A stretch of 64,000 nt of DNA from assembly GCF_026343295.1 (NCBI RefSeq), contig NZ_JAPELY010000001.1, positions 2,852,001-2,916,000 on the forward strand. The letters run 5' to 3'. A model generated the notes under the pieces. That model searched no databases, had not been told where the DNA came from, and saw only the letters and a list, made by a program, of their open reading frames with translations. The position numbers and the translations under genes are program-made. This document shows positions 1 through 8,208 of this stretch, in pieces (position 1 is the first letter of the stretch; each line of letters begins with the position of its first letter). The stretch comes from Streptomyces sp. NBC_00083 (lineage in GTDB: Bacteria > Actinomycetota > Actinomycetes > Streptomycetales > Streptomycetaceae).

Positions 1-42
1 TGGGCCCACTGCCGGCGCGTGCTGGACGCGACCGGCGGCTGA
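1..42 (+). CDS. Possible C-terminal end of an upstream gene (partial)
   Basis: One frame is open from the left edge and stops with TGA at 40-42, giving 13 residues that start WAHCRR. Too little is present to name a family, and short open frames are common at this GC content, so it may not be coding. It matters because it faces the oxidoreductase genes, where the third subunit gene would be expected. Confidence 0.2.
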   Translation, partial: WAHCRRVLDATGG

Positions 43-65
43 ACGCGGTCGGGGCCCCGGACGGC

Positions 66-1061
66 TCAGGACGGGCGGGGCCGCGCGGTCAGCGAGCCCA
101 GCATCTCGCGGGCCAGCCCGCGCGCCAGGTCCACCTTGTAGCCGTTGTGCCGCAGCGGAACGGCGTCGGCCAGCTCGGCCTCCACGGCCTGCGCGACGGA
201 CTCGGCGGTCGGTGTGGTCCCCAGCAGCGCCGCCTCGGTGCGACGGGCGCGCCAGGGCCGGTGGGCGAGCCCGCCGAACGCGACGGCGATGTGGTCCACC
301 ACGCCGCGCTCCAGGTGCAGCACCGTGGCGACGGAGGCCAGCGCGAACGTGTGGCCCGCCCGGTCCCGCGCCTTGCGGTAGCGGGAGACGGTCCCCTCGG
401 GCAGGGGCGGCACCAGAACGCCGGTGACGAGTTCACCGGGCCGCAGCACCGTGTCCTGTTCGGGCCGTTCCTGCGGCAGCCGCAGGAACTCGGCCACCGG
501 CACGCTGCGGATCCCTGTGGAACAGGCCAGCTCGACCGAGGCGTCGAGTGCCGCGAGCGCCACCGCCAGGTCGGAGGGGTGGGTGGCCACGCAGTGGGGC
601 GAGTGACCGAAGATCGCGTGGTCGCGGTTGACTCCGTCGAGCGCTCCGCAGCCACTGCCGGGCACCCTCTTGTTGCACGGCTTCGACAGGTCCTGGAAAT
701 AGTCGCACCGGGTGCGCTGCAGGAGGTTCCCCGCGGTGGTCGCCATGTTGCGCAGCTGATCGGAGGCGCCGCTGAGCAGCGCCTGCGACAGCACGGGACG
801 GCGCCCGCGCACCGCCGGATGTGCGGCGAGATCGCTGTTGCGCACGGTCGCCCCGACCCTCAGCGAACCGTCCGCCTGCTCCTCGATCAGGTCCAGGGGC
901 AGCCGGGTGATGTCGACGACGACGTCGGGGCGGTCGATGCCCTGGCGCATCAGGTCGACGAGGTTGGTGCCACCGCCCAGGTAGCGGGCCTCGGAACGTC
1001 CGCCGTGGGCGGCGGTCGCCTCCGTGACGCTGCTCGGGCACACATAGGCGACCGGCTTCAT
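66..1061 (-). CDS. FAD-binding (medium) subunit of a PaoB/YagS-type aldehyde oxidoreductase
   Basis: This 331-residue protein belongs to the molybdopterin dehydrogenase FAD-binding family. It passes electrons between the Fe-S subunit and the molybdenum subunit. Visible are the FAD loop YLGGGTNLVDLMRQG (near residue 30) and TTAGNLLQRTRC followed by a cysteine-rich stretch with CNKR and GSGC, which is the YagS/PaoB pattern that carries an extra [4Fe-4S] cluster, then the ATHPSDLAVAL segment. ATG at 1061 is preceded by a near-perfect AGGAGGTGACC site and overlaps the stop of the Fe-S subunit gene by four bases, so the two are translationally coupled. The molybdenum subunit (PaoC) is not in the window and could only lie beyond the left edge. 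Confidence 0.88.
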   Translation of the reverse strand: MKPVAYVCPSSVTEATAAHGGRSEARYLGGGTNLVDLMRQGIDRPDVVVDITRLPLDLIEEQADGSLRVGATVRNSDLAAHPAVRGRRPVLSQALLSGASDQLRNMATTAGNLLQRTRCDYFQDLSKPCNKRVPGSGCGALDGVNRDHAIFGHSPHCVATHPSDLAVALAALDASVELACSTGIRSVPVAEFLRLPQERPEQDTVLRPGELVTGVLVPPLPEGTVSRYRKARDRAGHTFALASVATVLHLERGVVDHIAVAFGGLAHRPWRARRTEAALLGTTPTAESVAQAVEAELADAVPLRHNGYKVDLARGLAREMLGSLTARPRPS

Positions 1062-1738
1062 GTGGTCACCTCCTGTATGGCCATCCCCTGGGGGGGCGCC
1101 TCCTGTGGGGGCGCGGGCCGTGCGTCCGCGTCCTGGGTGTCCGGGCCCCGCGGATCCAGGTCCTGCAGCGCCTCGGTGATGCTCGGATAGGCGCCGCACC
1201 GGCACAGGTTGCCGCTGAGCTGTTCGCGGACCTCGACGGCGGTCAACTGCACCGCGGCCTCGGCCGGCAGGTCCATTTCGCTGACGACGCCGGACTGGCC
1301 CGCCCCGGCTCCGGCGGGCGTACCCGCGGACGCGGGCGGCATGCCGGGGGCGCAGTAGCCGCACCGCGCGGTGTCCCGGTCGGGCCCGGGGCTGCGCAGC
1401 GGATGACGGTCGTCCTCAGGGCCGACGGGGGCGGCCAGACCCTCGATCGTGACGATCTCGCGTCCCTCTTGGCCGATGGCCAGGAGCAGACAACTGGCGA
1501 CGCGGCGGCCGTCGATCAGCACCGCACACGCCTCGCAGCCGCCGTCGTCGCAGCCCCTCCCCGAGCCGGTCAGGCCCAGGTTGTCGCGAAGACACTCCAA
1601 GAGGGTGACGCGGTGGTCCAGTTCGACCCTGTGGGTGATGTCGTTCACCCGCAGGGTCACCTGCGACTCGGTCGCGCCCGGTTCGGTCTGGGCGCCCGGT
1701 GCCGGGCCCCCGTCGCTCAGGCCGTGTCTAGGTTCCAT
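1058..1738 (-). CDS. [2Fe-2S] (small) subunit of a xanthine dehydrogenase-family aldehyde oxidoreductase
   Basis: This 226-residue protein has the two-cluster arrangement of the family. The plant-type ferredoxin cluster is GCDDGGCEACAVLIDG followed by a fourth Cys in RVASC. The helical cluster is CGYCAPGM and LSGNLCRCGAYPSI. Two things are unusual. The linker between CGYC and LCRCG is about 20 residues longer than usual and rich in Ala, Gly and Pro. The helix before CGYC carries prolines where homologues have a clean HPLQ-type helix. A poorly conserved Pro-rich tail follows residue 195. It is first in the operon and overlaps the FAD subunit start by four bases. Substrate cannot be told from sequence. 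Confidence 0.85.
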   Translation of the reverse strand: MEPRHGLSDGGPAPGAQTEPGATESQVTLRVNDITHRVELDHRVTLLECLRDNLGLTGSGRGCDDGGCEACAVLIDGRRVASCLLLAIGQEGREIVTIEGLAAPVGPEDDRHPLRSPGPDRDTARCGYCAPGMPPASAGTPAGAGAGQSGVVSEMDLPAEAAVQLTAVEVREQLSGNLCRCGAYPSITEALQDLDPRGPDTQDADARPAPPQEAPPQGMAIQEVTT

Positions 1739-1831
1739 CGTCGTGGGCTCCTCGATCCGGACAGTCGGCAGCTTGACCGCGTTCCCACCCTCGCCCAGCT
1801 CACCTCCTCCGGCATCTTGAGCGCCGCCCAG

Positions 1832-2296
1832 TCAGTGGTCGCCGGGCGCCGGCGACGGCGCGAGCCCGTCGGCGACCAGTCCCGCCAGGACCGCCTGACC
1901 CAGGGCGTGCACGGCGGACTGGGGACGCACCATCACCGTGAACTCCTTGATCCGGCCGGACTCGTCGAAGTGGAGCAGATCGATGCCGTGGATCTCCTTG
2001 CCGCCCACCGTCGCCCGGAACGGCAGGACCGCCGACGGCGCTTCCTCACCGTCGGCGCTGGTCTCCGCGGCGCCCTCGTAATGCCCGATGTAGCGCAGGT
2101 CCGCGAGGACGCGCACCAGCACGCCGAAGAGCCCCAGCACCATCGGCTTGCCCTCGAAGGGCATGAACTTGACCGGGCTGTACAACCGGATGTCCTCGGT
2201 GAACAGTGCGTCGAGCGCGGCCAGATCATGCTTCTCCACGGCGGCGCGGAAGAGGTCGGCCGTGTGCTGGGGCTCCGTGAGTTCCTGGGGTTCCAT
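1832..2296 (-). CDS. SnoaL/NTF2-like small protein
   Basis: A 154-residue single-domain protein with the cone-shaped SnoaL-like fold pattern: an N-terminal helix (HTADLFRAAVEKHDLAALDALFTEDIRLYSP), then strands including VLPFRATVGGKEIHGIDLLHFDESGRIKEFTVMVRP. Members include polyketide cyclases, isomerases and many proteins of unknown role, so no reaction is assigned. ATG at 2296 has a GAGGAG ribosome site. It is transcribed divergently from a padR gene across an 85-bp region that holds a strong dyad, so repression by that PadR is likely. Confidence 0.8.
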   Translation of the reverse strand: MEPQELTEPQHTADLFRAAVEKHDLAALDALFTEDIRLYSPVKFMPFEGKPMVLGLFGVLVRVLADLRYIGHYEGAAETSADGEEAPSAVLPFRATVGGKEIHGIDLLHFDESGRIKEFTVMVRPQSAVHALGQAVLAGLVADGLAPSPAPGDH

Positions 2297-2308
2297 GGGT
2301 GCTCCTCA

Positions 2309-2342
2309 TACTCAACAATGTGACTAGTCAGTTTCTTGAGTA
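2309..2342. promoter_or_regulatory. Dyad operator between the SnoaL-like gene and padR
   Basis: A 34-bp dyad centred between 2325 and 2326. The arms TACTCAA (2309-2315) and TTGAGTA (2336-2342) pair perfectly and the core TGACTAGTCA (2321-2330) is a perfect palindrome; 14 of 17 base pairs match overall. It lies between two divergent starts, one of them a PadR regulator, which is the classic place for an autoregulatory operator. Confidence 0.65.
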
Positions 2343-2381
2343 GGATGCGGCAGGGATCGAAGAAAGGGAAGGGGGTGCCCG

Positions 2382-2990
2382 ATGGCCCTGCGACACGCCG
2401 TGCTGGCGGCGCTGTTGGACGGCGAGTACAGCGGCTACCAGCTGGCCAAGGCGTTCGACATCGGCGTCGCCAACTTCTGGCACGCCCTGCCCCAGCAGCT
2501 TTACGCGGAACTCGCCAAGCTGGAGAAGGACGGCCTGGTCACCGGTCGCCAGGTGGTGCAGGAGAGCCGGCCCAACAAGCGGCTCTTCACGGTCACCGAC
2601 GCCGGCCGCGCCGAGCTGCAGGACTTCGCCGAGGCCGCGTCCAAGCCCTCCTTCATCCGCGACGACCTGCTCGTCAAGGTGCAGAGCGCCGACCGCATCG
2701 GCACCACGGCGGTCATCGCCCAGCTCGACGAACGGGCTGCGGCCGCCGACGCCAAGATCGACCTGCTCGGCGCGCTGCTGAGGCAGTTGCGCGGGGAGGC
2801 GGACGAGGAGGAGTTCCTGCTCCACGGCGAGCGGATCGGACCGTACCTGACGTGTCTGCGCGGTCTCGCCTTCGAGCGGGAGCACCGGGACTGGTGCCGG
2901 CGGATCGCGGCCGTCCTGCGGCGGCGGAGCGCCGGAGCCGGGCGCCGAGACAGCGCGGAACGCGTTCCGGGATCCGCGCCCACCTGGTGA
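2382..2990 (+). CDS. PadR family transcriptional regulator
   Basis: A 202-residue protein. The N-terminal winged helix is typical of Pad[26 protein letters not shown], then [18 protein letters not shown] as recognition helix region, and the wing with [13 protein letters not shown]. The C-terminal half (about 90-170) is the helical dimerisation domain of the VirR type. The last 25 residues are Arg/Gly-rich and probably disordered. It likely binds the dyad in the preceding intergenic region and controls itself and the SnoaL-like gene. No ligand can be predicted. Confidence 0.88.
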   Translation: MALRHAVLAALLDGEYSGYQLAKAFDIGVANFWHALPQQLYAELAKLEKDGLVTGRQVVQESRPNKRLFTVTDAGRAELQDFAEAASKPSFIRDDLLVKVQSADRIGTTAVIAQLDERAAAADAKIDLLGALLRQLRGEADEEEFLLHGERIGPYLTCLRGLAFEREHRDWCRRIAAVLRRRSAGAGRRDSAERVPGSAPTW

Positions 2991-3049
2991 AGCCGCCTTG
3001 GTTAGGGTGGTTGCGACAGCATCTTCACCCACCGCACCAAGGAGCAGAC

Positions 3050-3880
3050 GTGAGCGAGACGGCGTCCATCGCCCTGCAGCAGGAGATCGCCCGGGAACTC
3101 CAGGTCGCCGAGGACTTCGAGGCCGAGCGGGAGATCGAGCGCCGGGTGGCCTTCCTCGCCGAGCGGCTCACCTCCACCGGCCTGCGCTGCCTGGTCCTCG
3201 GCATCAGCGGCGGGGTCGACTCCACCACCGCGGGCCGGCTGTGCCAGCTCGCCGTCGAGCGCGCGCGGGCCGCCGGTCACGAGGCGCGGTTCTACGCGAT
3301 GCGGCTGCCCTACGGCGTCCAGGCCGACGAGCACGACGCGCAGGTCGCGCTCTCCTTCATCGAGGCCGACCAGGCGCTCACCGTGGACATCAAGCCCGCG
3401 AGCGACGCGGCGCTCCAGGCCGTGCTCACCGCGGGTGTCGGCTTCGACGGCGACGGCCACCAGGACTTCGTCCTCGGCAACATCAAGGCCCGCCAGCGGA
3501 TGATCGCCCAGTACGCGGTGGCCGGTGCCCACAACGGCCTGGTCGTCGGCACCGACCACGCCGCGGAGGCGGTCTCCGGCTTCTTCACCAAGTTCGGCGA
3601 CGGCGCCGCCGACCTGGTGCCGCTGACCGGATTGACCAAGCGCCGGGTCCGCGCCGTCGCGGACGCGCTGGGCGCCCCCGCCGAACTGGTGTGGAAGGTC
3701 CCGACCGCCGACCTGGAGACCCTCGCGCCGGGCAAGGCCGACGAGGACGCGCTCGGCGTCACGTACGACGACATCGACGACTTCCTGGAGGGCAAGCCGG
3801 TGGACCGGCAGGTCTTCGACACGATCGTCACCCGTTACCGCCTCACCGAGCACAAGCGCCAACTGCCCATCGCTCCCTGA
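3050..3880 (+). CDS. nadE: NH3/glutamine-dependent NAD(+) synthetase
   Basis: A 276-residue protein, the length of the short ammonia-dependent NadE. It adenylates nicotinic acid adenine dinucleotide and amidates it to NAD. The N-type ATP pyrophosphatase P-loop is [18 protein letters not shown] (near residue 49), and the conserved [31 protein letters not shown] and KVPTADLE segments follow. There is no nitrilase (glutaminase) domain. GTG at 3050 is chosen because AAGGAG lies six bases upstream and the protein then begins like other NadE proteins. A strong terminator follows, so it is probably transcribed alone. Confidence 0.95.
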   Translation: MSETASIALQQEIARELQVAEDFEAEREIERRVAFLAERLTSTGLRCLVLGISGGVDSTTAGRLCQLAVERARAAGHEARFYAMRLPYGVQADEHDAQVALSFIEADQALTVDIKPASDAALQAVLTAGVGFDGDGHQDFVLGNIKARQRMIAQYAVAGAHNGLVVGTDHAAEAVSGFFTKFGDGAADLVPLTGLTKRRVRAVADALGAPAELVWKVPTADLETLAPGKADEDALGVTYDDIDDFLEGKPVDRQVFDTIVTRYRLTEHKRQLPIAP

Positions 3881-3910
3881 GTGTTGAGGCTCCGCCCGGT
3901 CCGCACGATC

Positions 3911-3952
3911 GCGTAGGGCGGGCCCCCGGTTTCCCGGGGGCCCGCCCTACGC
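3911..3952 (+). terminator. Intrinsic terminator after nadE
   Basis: A perfect 19-bp stem (3911-3929 pairing with 3934-3952) closed by the loop TTTC. It begins about 30 bases after the nadE stop. There is no T-tract, which is usual for high-GC actinomycetes. Its symmetry could also stop transcription of the convergent gene that ends at 3986. Confidence 0.85.
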
Positions 3953-3985
3953 GTCTGCGGCGCTCTCGGCGCGCGAGGGGTGCGG

Positions 3986-4345
3986 CTACGGCAGCTGGTG
4001 CCGCTCCACCAGGACGCCCGCGATGAAGCCGAGCGCCGCCACGATGCCCACGGCGAGCAGCACCGTCAGCCACGGCACGGTGAGCCACGCCGCGATGCCG
4101 CGCTTCTCTGCGCCGTCCGCGGATTCAGCCACCGGACCCGCCAACGGCCCGGCCTGCGGCTGGAGTTGGGTCTGCTGCGCGGTGCCCGTCCGCGGCAGAG
4201 CGGTCGTGGCGTCGAGCGCTGTGCCGGTGTGTTCCTGCTGCGCCGTGGGGGTCGCGCTCACGACGGGTGAGGCAGTGGTCGCGGGCGAGGCCGCCGCGGG
4301 GTCCTGGCCGTCGCCCTTCGTGAACGCGTCACGCTCTCGGGCCAT
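3986..4345 (-). CDS. Small single-pass membrane protein, unknown function
   Basis: A 119-residue protein I do not recognise. The first ~80 residues are low-complexity (Ala/Thr/Gln/Pro) and look disordered. One membrane helix follows (WLTVPWLTVLLAVGIVAALGFIAGVLV, residues ~88-114) and then a five-residue tail, so it is tail-anchored with the disordered part probably inside. It lies 220 bp downstream of the membrane-fusion gene on the same strand, separated by a repeat-rich spacer. Confidence 0.6.
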   Translation of the reverse strand: MARERDAFTKGDGQDPAAASPATTASPVVSATPTAQQEHTGTALDATTALPRTGTAQQTQLQPQAGPLAGPVAESADGAEKRGIAAWLTVPWLTVLLAVGIVAALGFIAGVLVERHQLP

Positions 4346-4494
4346 GTCTTCGGTACTCCCTTAGTTGTCCCTGTGCGGGGCCGTCTGTGGGGTGCCCCCA
4401 TGTGAGGGGTCCCTGTGTGAGGCGTCCCGTGGGGGATGTCCCCGTGTGGGCCGCCCCTATGAGGGCTTCCCCGTCTGGTCTGTGCCTGCGTGCT

Positions 4495-4554
4495 GCGCCC
4501 CTATGTGTTGCGCCCCTATGTGGAGCGCCCCTATGTGGAGCGCCCCCATGTGGA
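4495..4554. repeat. Four tandem copies of a 15-bp repeat
   Basis: Four head-to-tail copies of GCGCCCCTATGTGGA (4495-4509, 4510-4524, 4525-4539, 4540-4554) with one or two differences, followed by a partial copy. More degenerate versions extend back toward 4375. The array lies between two minus-strand genes. The unit length is a multiple of three, so any reading frame across it stays open, but I see no gene that uses it. Confidence 0.8.
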
Positions 4555-4565
4555 GCGCCGTCGGC

Positions 4566-5906
4566 TCAGGGGGCGAGCGTGGTGATCCGCACCTTCTGAC
4601 CGAGCGTCAGTCCGCCGGTGATCTGGGTGTTGGTGTCCGACTCGACGCCGACCGTCACCTCGGTGGGGTGCGTGGCGCCGTCGGGCGCGACCACCGTCAC
4701 GGTGCGCCGGGGGCCGGTGCCGCTCAGCGCCGCCGTCGGCACGAACAGGGCGTCGGCGGCTTCGCCGGCGACGATCTGGACACTGACGCCCTGCCCGGTG
4801 TGCAGGTCCTTCGTCGGCCCCATGATGTCGAGCGTCACGGGGTACTGCGCGGCGTTGGCCGGGGCCCCGCCGTTGACGGCCAGGGTGCCGACCGACAGGA
4901 CCTTCGCGTTGAGCACCGTGGTGGACTGCGCGGTCAGGGTGACCGTGGCCGCCTGGCCCGGCTTGAGCCGGAGGGCGTCCGCCTCCGAGACGTTCGCCTT
5001 CACCTGCATCCCGGTCGGGTTGGTGAGGACGATGAAGCCGCTCGGCGCGGCAGGGGTGCCGCCCGTGGCGGGGTTGCCCGTGGCGCCGGGCGCCGGCACC
5101 GCACCCGGAACGGCGCCCGCCCCCGCGGTGTACGTCGTCCCCGTCACGGTCTGGCCGACCGTGGCACCCACGGACGCGACGGTGCCGTCGACCGGCGCCG
5201 TCAGTACGGTGCCGTCGAGCGTGCGCTGGGCGGTGTCCACCGCGCTCTGCGCCTGCGCCACCTGCGTCTGGGCCTGGAGGAGTTGCGTGGGGTCCACGGA
5301 CGGGTTCGCGACGGGGACCACCCGCACGTACGAGACGTCATGGACGAAGGAGACGCCGGACAGGATGCCGGGCGGGGCCGTGTCCGACGGCGTGGGTGTG
5401 GGCTTGGTGGGCGTCGGAGTGGGGGTGGGCGTCGGCGTGGTCTTGGGCGTCGGGCCGGTCGAGTGGGTCGCCCCGCCCGTCGGGTTGGTGCCCGTGCTGG
5501 GCAGCGGGCCGGCCGGCTGCCCGTGCGCCACCTGGTCGAGGTTGGCCTTGGCCGCGGCCAACGAGATCTTGGCCTGGGCGAGCACGAGACGCGCCGCCTT
5601 GTCGTCGACCTTCGCCAACACCTGGCCCTTGGCGACCTTGTCGCCGGGCTTGACGTCGACCTTGGTGAGCTGGCCGCCGGTGGTGAAGTTGACGCCGGCG
5701 TCGCTCGGCGACGTCAGCAACCCGGGCCCGGCGACGGTTGCCTGCACCTTTCCCGTGGATACGGCGGCTGTGCGCGTGTCCGTGCGCGCGTGAGCGGAGG
5801 CCGGCGTGTCCACCACCGCGTAAGCGCCACCCACGGCCGCGATGAGCACTACACCGAGCGCCGAGTTCAACAGGACGGCTTTATGCAGCCGCGGAAGGAC
5901 CTTCAT
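4566..5906 (-). CDS. HlyD/MacA-type membrane fusion protein with a Pro-Thr linker
   Basis: A 446-residue periplasmic-adaptor-like protein. It has an N-terminal membrane anchor (residues ~12-32), a split biotinyl-lipoyl domain (GQLTKVDVKPGDKVAKGQVLAKVDD and TVLTAPVDGTVASVGATVGQ), a helical hairpin broken by a long Pro/Thr repeat (~145-180), and beta-barrel and membrane-proximal domains ending ITGGLTLGQKVRITTLAP. Such proteins usually partner an ABC (MacB-like) or RND pump, but no pump gene adjoins it here. ATG at 5906 gives a standard signal-anchor start. Confidence 0.82.
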   Translation of the reverse strand: MKVLPRLHKAVLLNSALGVVLIAAVGGAYAVVDTPASAHARTDTRTAAVSTGKVQATVAGPGLLTSPSDAGVNFTTGGQLTKVDVKPGDKVAKGQVLAKVDDKAARLVLAQAKISLAAAKANLDQVAHGQPAGPLPSTGTNPTGGATHSTGPTPKTTPTPTPTPTPTKPTPTPSDTAPPGILSGVSFVHDVSYVRVVPVANPSVDPTQLLQAQTQVAQAQSAVDTAQRTLDGTVLTAPVDGTVASVGATVGQTVTGTTYTAGAGAVPGAVPAPGATGNPATGGTPAAPSGFIVLTNPTGMQVKANVSEADALRLKPGQAATVTLTAQSTTVLNAKVLSVGTLAVNGGAPANAAQYPVTLDIMGPTKDLHTGQGVSVQIVAGEAADALFVPTAALSGTGPRRTVTVVAPDGATHPTEVTVGVESDTNTQITGGLTLGQKVRITTLAP

Positions 5907-6200
5907 ACGGCGAGACTGTCAGCCGCTCCCTACACCCACCATGACCGCCCGGCCAAGCTTACGGACCAGTAACTTAGCTGAACGGGCACATCTTTGGGCC
6001 GGACGGTCCTACGCAGCGGCCCGTGCTGCTCGCTCTGCGTGGTCACACCCGCCCCGCCCTCAACTCTGCCCGACGGCGCCCCCAAAGCGAAGGGGCTTTC
6101 TCACGCACTGTCATCAACGCGCCCGGTCGGCAAGGGCATTGCTGCGCACCCTGACACAGAGACCCCGGCTTTGTCAGTGCCCGTGCGTAACCTTTTCGGC

Positions 6201-6833
6201 ATGGAGATCACATCGGGGGAAGACGCGGGGCGCCGCTTCGCATGGCGTGCCCTGCTGCAGCGGTGGAGCGACGAGTGGCTCGACCCCGTCCTGCACGAAC
6301 AGGAGCGGGCGGAACCGTTCCCGGACGAGATGCGCGCGGCCCGGTGGCTGGGCGGCGAAGGAGCCACGCCCGAGGTCCTCCGCGCACTCGAACAACGCCT
6401 GGGCACCGTCCTGCCCCCGAGCTACCGCCAGTTCCTGCTGACCAGCGACGGCTGGCTCAGCACCACCCACGACATCGACCGGCTCCTGCCGGCCGAGGAG
6501 GTCGGGTGGACCCGGGACCTGGATCCGGAACTCGTGGACCTCTGGACGGAGGGCCGCGATGACCCCTCCTTCGACGTGAGCGACGACGATTACTTCCGCT
6601 ACGGCGAAGGCCAGGACCCGGCCCTGCTGCGCCCCGCCTACCTGCGGCACACCCTGACGATCAGTCATACCCCGGACGCCACGGACGTCTACCTGCTGAA
6701 CCCCCGAGTGGTCACGGCCGACGGCGAGTGGGAGGCCTGGCACCTCGCCCACTGGCTGCCCGGCGCGGTCCGGCACCAGTCCTTCTGGGCGCTGATGAAC
6801 GCCGAGTACGCGACCTTCCGCGGCGACGAGTGA
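6201..6833 (+). CDS. SMI1/KNR4 family protein
   Basis: About 210 residues with the SMI1/KNR4 core: GATPEVLRALEQRLGTVLPPSYRQFLLTSDGW, then an acidic region (DDDYFRYGEGQD) and a C-terminal strand-rich part ending with WALMNAEYATF. In bacteria this superfamily contains many immunity proteins against polymorphic toxins and others of unknown role. No toxin gene is adjacent. The start is uncertain: ATG 6201 has no ribosome site, and GTG 6177 is in frame eight codons upstream. Confidence 0.75.
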   Translation: MEITSGEDAGRRFAWRALLQRWSDEWLDPVLHEQERAEPFPDEMRAARWLGGEGATPEVLRALEQRLGTVLPPSYRQFLLTSDGWLSTTHDIDRLLPAEEVGWTRDLDPELVDLWTEGRDDPSFDVSDDDYFRYGEGQDPALLRPAYLRHTLTISHTPDATDVYLLNPRVVTADGEWEAWHLAHWLPGAVRHQSFWALMNAEYATFRGDE

Positions 6834-6943
6834 GGGCTTGCGGCGCGGGGGTGTGCCATCCCAACGTGGGCTATTGGTCAGCCAGTTGTGGCATGTGGCT
6901 CCGGCCCATGTGGTGCGACCCCACAGGCGGGGAGTCCGGCCCG

Positions 6944-7606
6944 TCAGCCGAGGAAGAGCGGCAGGGTCGACCCGAGCGCACCGAGTTCGGCCTGTTCGGC
7001 GACGGTCGGGGCCCGGCGGCCCGTGCCGACAAGGAGCGCCTCCGTGTCGGAGAACGACGATGGCACCGGCGCGCCGGCGATCCGCTCCAGCATCGCGCGC
7101 GAACGTGCCACACCTTCGGCGGGTGGTCCCTCACTCCCGGGCAGACGGGCGATCAGGTCCAGGTGGTGCAACGTCCATTCCAGGACGTACGCGTCGAGGT
7201 AGTCGCCCACCGTGAGGACCTGGTCCTGGGTGGTGACGCGCAGTCGGCGATCGGCGAGTTCGGCGGCGCGCCCAGCAGCGGAGCCGACGTCGTCCAGGTG
7301 GTACTGGAGCAGCGCCGGCTTCTCGTACGCCGCTGCCAGCCGGACGATCAGCGCGTCGAGCGGATCGTCGCCGGTAGGTGCCGCGTCCGCCACGCTCCAG
7401 TAGGTCACCGCGTCCACCGTCGGCTCCGCACCGGGTTCGGCCGGAGTGACAAGGGTGATCAGGACGTCCTGGGCGTCGATCACCAAGTGACACACGAGGT
7501 CCCGCACGAGCCAGCCCCGGCAGCCGGACGGCCGGGCGAAGTCCTCGTCGGAGAGCCCGGCGACGGCGGTGCGCAACGCTGCCCACGTACGGGAGAAGAG
7601 ATCCAC
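6944..7606 (-). CDS. Maleylpyruvate isomerase family mycothiol-dependent enzyme
   Basis: About 220 residues with the DinB-like helical bundle of mycothiol-dependent enzymes. The segment starting PSGCRGWLVRDLVCHLVIDAQD near residue 30 and LEWTLHHLDLIARL in the middle supply the metal-binding histidines. Family members use mycothiol, the actinobacterial thiol, in isomerisation or transfer reactions; the substrate is unknown. GTG 7606 is the most likely start because the domain begins there (VDLFSRTWAAL). Longer in-frame starts would run into the HIT gene. It is the third gene of a GNAT-HIT-isomerase set on this strand. Confidence 0.75.
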   Translation of the reverse strand: MDLFSRTWAALRTAVAGLSDEDFARPSGCRGWLVRDLVCHLVIDAQDVLITLVTPAEPGAEPTVDAVTYWSVADAAPTGDDPLDALIVRLAAAYEKPALLQYHLDDVGSAAGRAAELADRRLRVTTQDQVLTVGDYLDAYVLEWTLHHLDLIARLPGSEGPPAEGVARSRAMLERIAGAPVPSSFSDTEALLVGTGRRAPTVAEQAELGALGSTLPLFLG

Positions 7607-7680
7607 GCCGGCACGGTAGCGGGGCGGCACAAAGGCCCACAAGCGGGAGTCGGCCGAAGCGTCGGCCGCGTGCAGGGCCG

Positions 7681-8208
7681 TCAGCCCTGGCGGGCCGTGC
7701 GGGCCAGTTCGCTGCTGATTCGCTCGCGCAGCGTGTCGTGGCGGGGAGCAAGGGCGTGGTGGTGGTCCCACCAGTTCTCGTGGGGGTAGAGCCATACCGG
7801 TCGACACACCAGGTCGGTGGGTTCCCATGTGTAGCGCGGCCACACATGGGCGTGCAGGAATCCATCGGTGTTGCCGAGGATCTCCAGGTTCACGCGACGA
7901 AACGCCGGGTCGAGCGCACGACAGGCAAGCTCGACGGCTTCGCCGAGAGCGTCCATGTCGGACAGGAAGTCCAGGCGTTTCGCCCGGGGGAGGTCGGAGA
8001 GACGCTCGACGCGCGGGTCGTCCACCAGGAGAACCGAGTAGCCCGGCAGGAACTGCACATCCCCGATCACCGCGAATCCGGCGCTCAACCGCCGCAACAC
8101 GGTGGGGTTCTCGCCCCGCAGGGCGGCGCCGATCCGATCCGTACGCCAGTCGTCGTCATGCGTGGGGCCGTCACCCATGGGGCCGTCACCCATGGCGCCC
8201 CCGTTCAC
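7681..8208 (-). CDS. HIT family protein
   Basis: A 175-residue histidine-triad protein, probably a nucleotide hydrolase or transferase of the diadenosine polyphosphate type. The triad region is GFLHAHVWPRYTW, and upstream are GYSVLLVDDPRVERLSDLPRAKRLDFLSDM and NLEILGN. The third His of the usual HxHxH is replaced (HAHVWPR), as in some actinobacterial variants. GTG 8208 is chosen because it overlaps the stop of the GNAT gene as GTGA. The N-terminus carries an exact in-frame 15-bp duplication that repeats MGDGP. Confidence 0.82.
   Translation of the reverse strand: MNGGAMGDGPMGDGPTHDDDWRTDRIGAALRGENPTVLRRLSAGFAVIGDVQFLPGYSVLLVDDPRVERLSDLPRAKRLDFLSDMDALGEAVELACRALDPAFRRVNLEILGNTDGFLHAHVWPRYTWEPTDLVCRPVWLYPHENWWDHHHALAPRHDTLRERISSELARTARQG
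8164..8193. repeat. 15-bp tandem duplication inside the HIT gene
   Basis: Two exact adjacent copies (8164-8178 and 8179-8193) encode MGDGP twice at the N-terminus of the HIT protein. The duplication is in frame and adds a second ATG. Confidence 0.85.

Noticed and set aside
1403..2323. Long plus-strand frame opposite the oxidoreductase and SnoaL-like genes
   Set aside because: It runs antisense across well-recognised genes, is Arg/Ala/Val-biased and has no family motif; it is a typical shadow of high-GC coding sequence.
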